Assembly: GCA_036555755.1 (NCBI GenBank)
Contig: DATBKS010000044.1
Location: 1 to 41,594 of the forward strand
Length of the DNA stretch: 41,594 nucleotides
Source of the DNA: JAICJR01 sp036555755
Lineage (GTDB): Bacteria; Actinomycetota; Thermoleophilia; Solirubrobacterales; Thermoleophilaceae
Direction: 5' to 3'
Below the pieces are notes generated by a model. That model was not told the DNA's origin. It saw nothing but the letters and a program-made list of their open reading frames with translations, and ran no database searches. A program made the position numbers and the translations under genes. Of this stretch, positions 39,719-41,594 are shown piece by piece; the first letter of the stretch is position 1, and every line of letters begins with the position of its first letter.

Positions 39719-40270
39719 TTGATAGTCGGGCTGGGCAACCCGGGCGACCGCTACGCCGGCACCCGCCACAACGTCGGCTTCGAGGTGGCGAACGAGCTGG
39801 CCGCACGCTGGCAGCTCCCCAAGGCGAAGAAGAAGTACGCCGGCCTGCTCACCGACGGGCGCACCGGCCCCGGCGGGCCGCGCGTGGCCGTGCTCCTGCC
39901 GCAGACCTTCATGAACGACACGGGCAAGTCCGCCGGTCCCGCGCGCGGCGCGTTCGGAGTGCCGCTCGACCACGTGCTCGTGATCCACGACGAGATCGAC
40001 CTGCCCTTCGGCGAGGTGCGCAGCCGTCTCGGCGGCGGGCTGGCGGGCCACAATGGGCTCAAGTCGCTCAAGCAGGGGCTCGGCAGCGCGGACTTCCAGC
40101 GCGTCCGCGTGGGCGTGGGCCGACCGGATTCCACCGATCCCGACATCGTCGCCGGGTATGTGCTCGCGAAGTTCCGCGAGCCGAAGGCGGAGGTGGTTCA
40201 CCTCATCGCCAGCGCCGCCGACGAAGTTGAGCGGTTGATCGCGGAACCGCCGGGTAGCCCGGAGGCATGA
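39719..40270 (+). CDS. pth: Peptidyl-tRNA hydrolase
   Basis: The enzyme recycles peptidyl-tRNA. Motifs IVGLGNPGDRYAGTRHNVGFEVAN (catalytic His in TRHNVGF), QTFMNDTGKSAG, VIHDEIDLPFGEVRSRLGGGLAGHNGLKS and FQRVRVGVGRP cover the whole family. TTG 39719 gives 183 residues, but no ribosome binding site precedes it. The frame is open upstream to a CTG at 39674 that overlaps the rplY stop as CTGA, the same junction type as ATGA/GTGA elsewhere; the extra residues would read SLFRRGGERGRADW. Its TGA is at 40268-40270 and overlaps the ATG of the reductase gene. Confidence 0.95.
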   Translation: MIVGLGNPGDRYAGTRHNVGFEVANELAARWQLPKAKKKYAGLLTDGRTGPGGPRVAVLLPQTFMNDTGKSAGPARGAFGVPLDHVLVIHDEIDLPFGEVRSRLGGGLAGHNGLKSLKQGLGSADFQRVRVGVGRPDSTDPDIVAGYVLAKFREPKAEVVHLIASAADEVERLIAEPPGSPEA

Positions 40271-41082
40271 CGACTCTTACCGCAGACAACGTAGGCACGC
40301 TCGCCCTCGGCGGAGAGCTCGAGGTGCGCCGCCTCGGCTTCGGGGCCATGCGGCTCACCGGCGACGGCATCTGGGGCGAGCCCGCCGACCGCGAGGAGTG
40401 CCAGCGCGTGCTCCGCCGCGCGCTCGAGCTCGGCATCAACCTGATCGACACGGCCGACTCGTACGGCCCCGAGGTCAGCGAGAACCTGATCGCCGAGACG
40501 CTCCACCCGTACCCCGACGACCTCGTGATCGCCACGAAGGGCGGCTTCCTGCGGGACGGCCCGAATCAGTGGCGCCCCGACGGACGCCCCGAGCACCTGA
40601 AGCAGGCATGCGAGGGCAGCCTCCAGCGGCTGAAGCTCGAGCGGATCGACGTGTACCAGCTCCACCGGCCCGACCCCAGGGTGCCGTATGAGGAGTCCGT
40701 CGGTGCGATCAAGGAGCTCCAGGACGAGGGCAAGATCCGGCTCGCCGGAGTGTCGAACGTGAATCTGGACCAGCTCGCCACGGCGCGCTCGATCCTCGAC
40801 GTCGTAACGGTGCAGAACCGCTACAACCTCACCGATCGCAACTCGGAGGACGTCCTCGACGCGTGCGAGGAGAACGGCATCGGCTTCATCCCGTGGGCGC
40901 CGCTCGACGCCGGCAGATCCGAGGTGCCACACGAGATCGCGCTCGCCTGGCTGCTCCAGCGCTCGCCCGTGATGCTGCCGATCCCCGGCACCTCGTCGGT
41001 CGAGCATCTCGAGGAGAACGTGAGGGCCGCGGAGATCGACGCGGACACCCTGGCTGAGGCCGTATCTAGAATCGGCTTGTAA
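40267..41082 (+). CDS. Aldo/keto reductase
   Basis: The 271-residue NADPH-dependent oxidoreductase has the TIM-barrel AKR motifs: RRLGFGAMRLTG, INLIDTADSYGPEVSENLIAE (catalytic Asp and Tyr), VIATKGG (catalytic Lys), DVYQLHRPDPR (catalytic His), and the C-terminal coenzyme site LPIPGTSSVEHLEENVRAAEI. The substrate is unknown; the bacterial YdbC/AKR-like subgroup is likely. ATG 40267 overlaps the pth stop by 4 bp. A terminator follows. Confidence 0.94.
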   Translation: MTTLTADNVGTLALGGELEVRRLGFGAMRLTGDGIWGEPADREECQRVLRRALELGINLIDTADSYGPEVSENLIAETLHPYPDDLVIATKGGFLRDGPNQWRPDGRPEHLKQACEGSLQRLKLERIDVYQLHRPDPRVPYEESVGAIKELQDEGKIRLAGVSNVNLDQLATARSILDVVTVQNRYNLTDRNSEDVLDACEENGIGFIPWAPLDAGRSEVPHEIALAWLLQRSPVMLPIPGTSSVEHLEENVRAAEIDADTLAEAVSRIGL

Positions 41083-41084
41083 CA

Positions 41085-41113
41085 GCCGCGCGGCGTTCCG
41101 GGCGGCCGTTTTT
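41085..41113 (+). terminator. Rho-independent terminator
   Basis: GCCGC (41085-41089) pairs with GCGGC (41102-41106), followed by CGTTTTTG. It ends the rplY-pth-reductase operon only 9 nt before the mfd start codon, so mfd needs its own promoter or read-through. Confidence 0.75.
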
Positions 41114-41121
41114 GCTGCCCG

Positions 41122-41594
41122 ATGTCGCTACGCCCACTGCTCACATACGCCCACGAGGACAACGCCGTCATGGCGCTGGCCGAGTCGGCGCGTACCGCTC
41201 CCCAGAGGGCATTCGTGTCCGCCAGCCTGCGCCCGTACCTGCTGGCCGCGCTGGTGGACTCGGATCCGCAGCGTCCCGCGCTCGTCGTCGCAGCGGACGA
41301 CCGCTCGGCGCGCGACCTCGCCGCCGACCTCAAGGCGTTCCTCGCGCCGCGGCCCGTGCGCTTCTACCCGGCGCGCGGCGTGCAGTACGAGTCTCACCTC
41401 GCGCCGCCGCCGCACCTCGTGGGCCTGCGCATCGCCGCGCTCGACGCGCTCATCGAGGGCGAGGGCGCCGTGGTGGTGGCAAGCGCCGCGGCGCTCGCGG
41501 AGAAGGTGCCCGACCCCGAGCTGCGCCCGCACGGCTTCACGATCGAGAAGGGCGGCCTGCTCGACCTCGACGAGGTGGCCGACCAGCTCGTGGC
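41122..41594 (+). CDS. mfd: Transcription-repair coupling factor Mfd (N-terminal part)
   Basis: The frame starts at ATG 41122 and runs off the right edge, giving about 157 residues. The sequence LLTYAHEDNAVMALAESA, ALVVAADDRSARDLAADLKAFL, VRFYPARGVQYESHLAPPPHLVGLRIAALDAL and VVVASAAALAEKVPDPELRP matches the UvrB-like N-terminal domain of Mfd. Mfd removes stalled RNA polymerase and recruits UvrA. The position after pth is the conserved actinobacterial order. The helicase domains lie outside the window. It begins 9 nt after a terminator. Confidence 0.93.
   Translation, partial: MSLRPLLTYAHEDNAVMALAESARTAPQRAFVSASLRPYLLAALVDSDPQRPALVVAADDRSARDLAADLKAFLAPRPVRFYPARGVQYESHLAPPPHLVGLRIAALDALIEGEGAVVVASAAALAEKVPDPELRPHGFTIEKGGLLDLDEVADQLV

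Noticed and set aside
1..41594. Prophage, insertion sequence or integrative element
   Set aside because: No integrase, transposase, capsid or conjugation gene is seen, and base composition is even apart from short gaps.

Overview
The window is chromosomal DNA of a high-GC actinobacterium. Strong G/C third-position bias, a c-di-AMP (ydaO-type) riboswitch ahead of an NlpC/P60 hydrolase, the gene orders metG-tatD-rsmA-ispE and glmU-prs / rplY-pth / mfd, and a STAND-type regulator with a C-terminal SARP module fit the class Thermoleophilia (Solirubrobacterales-like). That placement is inferred from gene content; no rRNA gene is present. I see no phage genes, transposases or CRISPR arrays.

Region 1 (1-5.5 kb) is a small accessory island: a 1,090-residue MalT-like/SARP regulator on the plus strand, flanked by two minus-strand genes for secreted proteins (a YWTD-type beta-propeller with an anchor-D-like Ig domain, cut by the window edge, and an unrecognised 292-residue exported protein). 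Both secreted genes carry an almost identical 36-bp promoter element (33/36) with SARP-like direct repeats just upstream of a -10 hexamer lying only 6-7 nt before the start codon. The three genes therefore look like one regulon.

Region 2 (5.5-14.1 kb) is mixed accessory metabolism and regulation: an SDR/SRPBCC/small-ORF minus operon, a Cys-rich 61-residue protein, a NarL-type two-component system divergent from a hydrolase-membrane fusion with a perfect palindrome between them, a LysR/cupin divergent pair, a RibD/DHFR-like reductase and a Ddn-type F420-dependent protein.

Region 3 (14.1-24.5 kb) holds an MBL hydrolase, an hsp20-lon operon, a small membrane protein, asparaginase, a TetR regulator, a phytase-like gene broken by an internal deletion, glycyl-tRNA synthetase, an FmdB-type zinc ribbon and an LCP cell-wall ligase.

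Region 4 (24.5-32 kb) is a tightly coupled plus-strand operon: ROK sugar kinase, rsmI, metG, tatD, rsmA, ispE, a DedA-PAP2 fusion and a small membrane protein, most joined by 4-bp start/stop overlaps. It ends in a 124-bp near-palindrome.

Region 5 (32-41.6 kb) has a GNAT acetyltransferase, a PucR-type regulator, the riboswitch-controlled NlpC/P60 protein, tRNA-Gln, glmU-prs, an ABC1/UbiB kinase, rplY-pth-aldo/keto reductase, and the start of mfd. Many transcription units have a TANNNT hexamer 6-9 nt before the start codon and no ribosome binding site, which suggests that leaderless transcription is common here.
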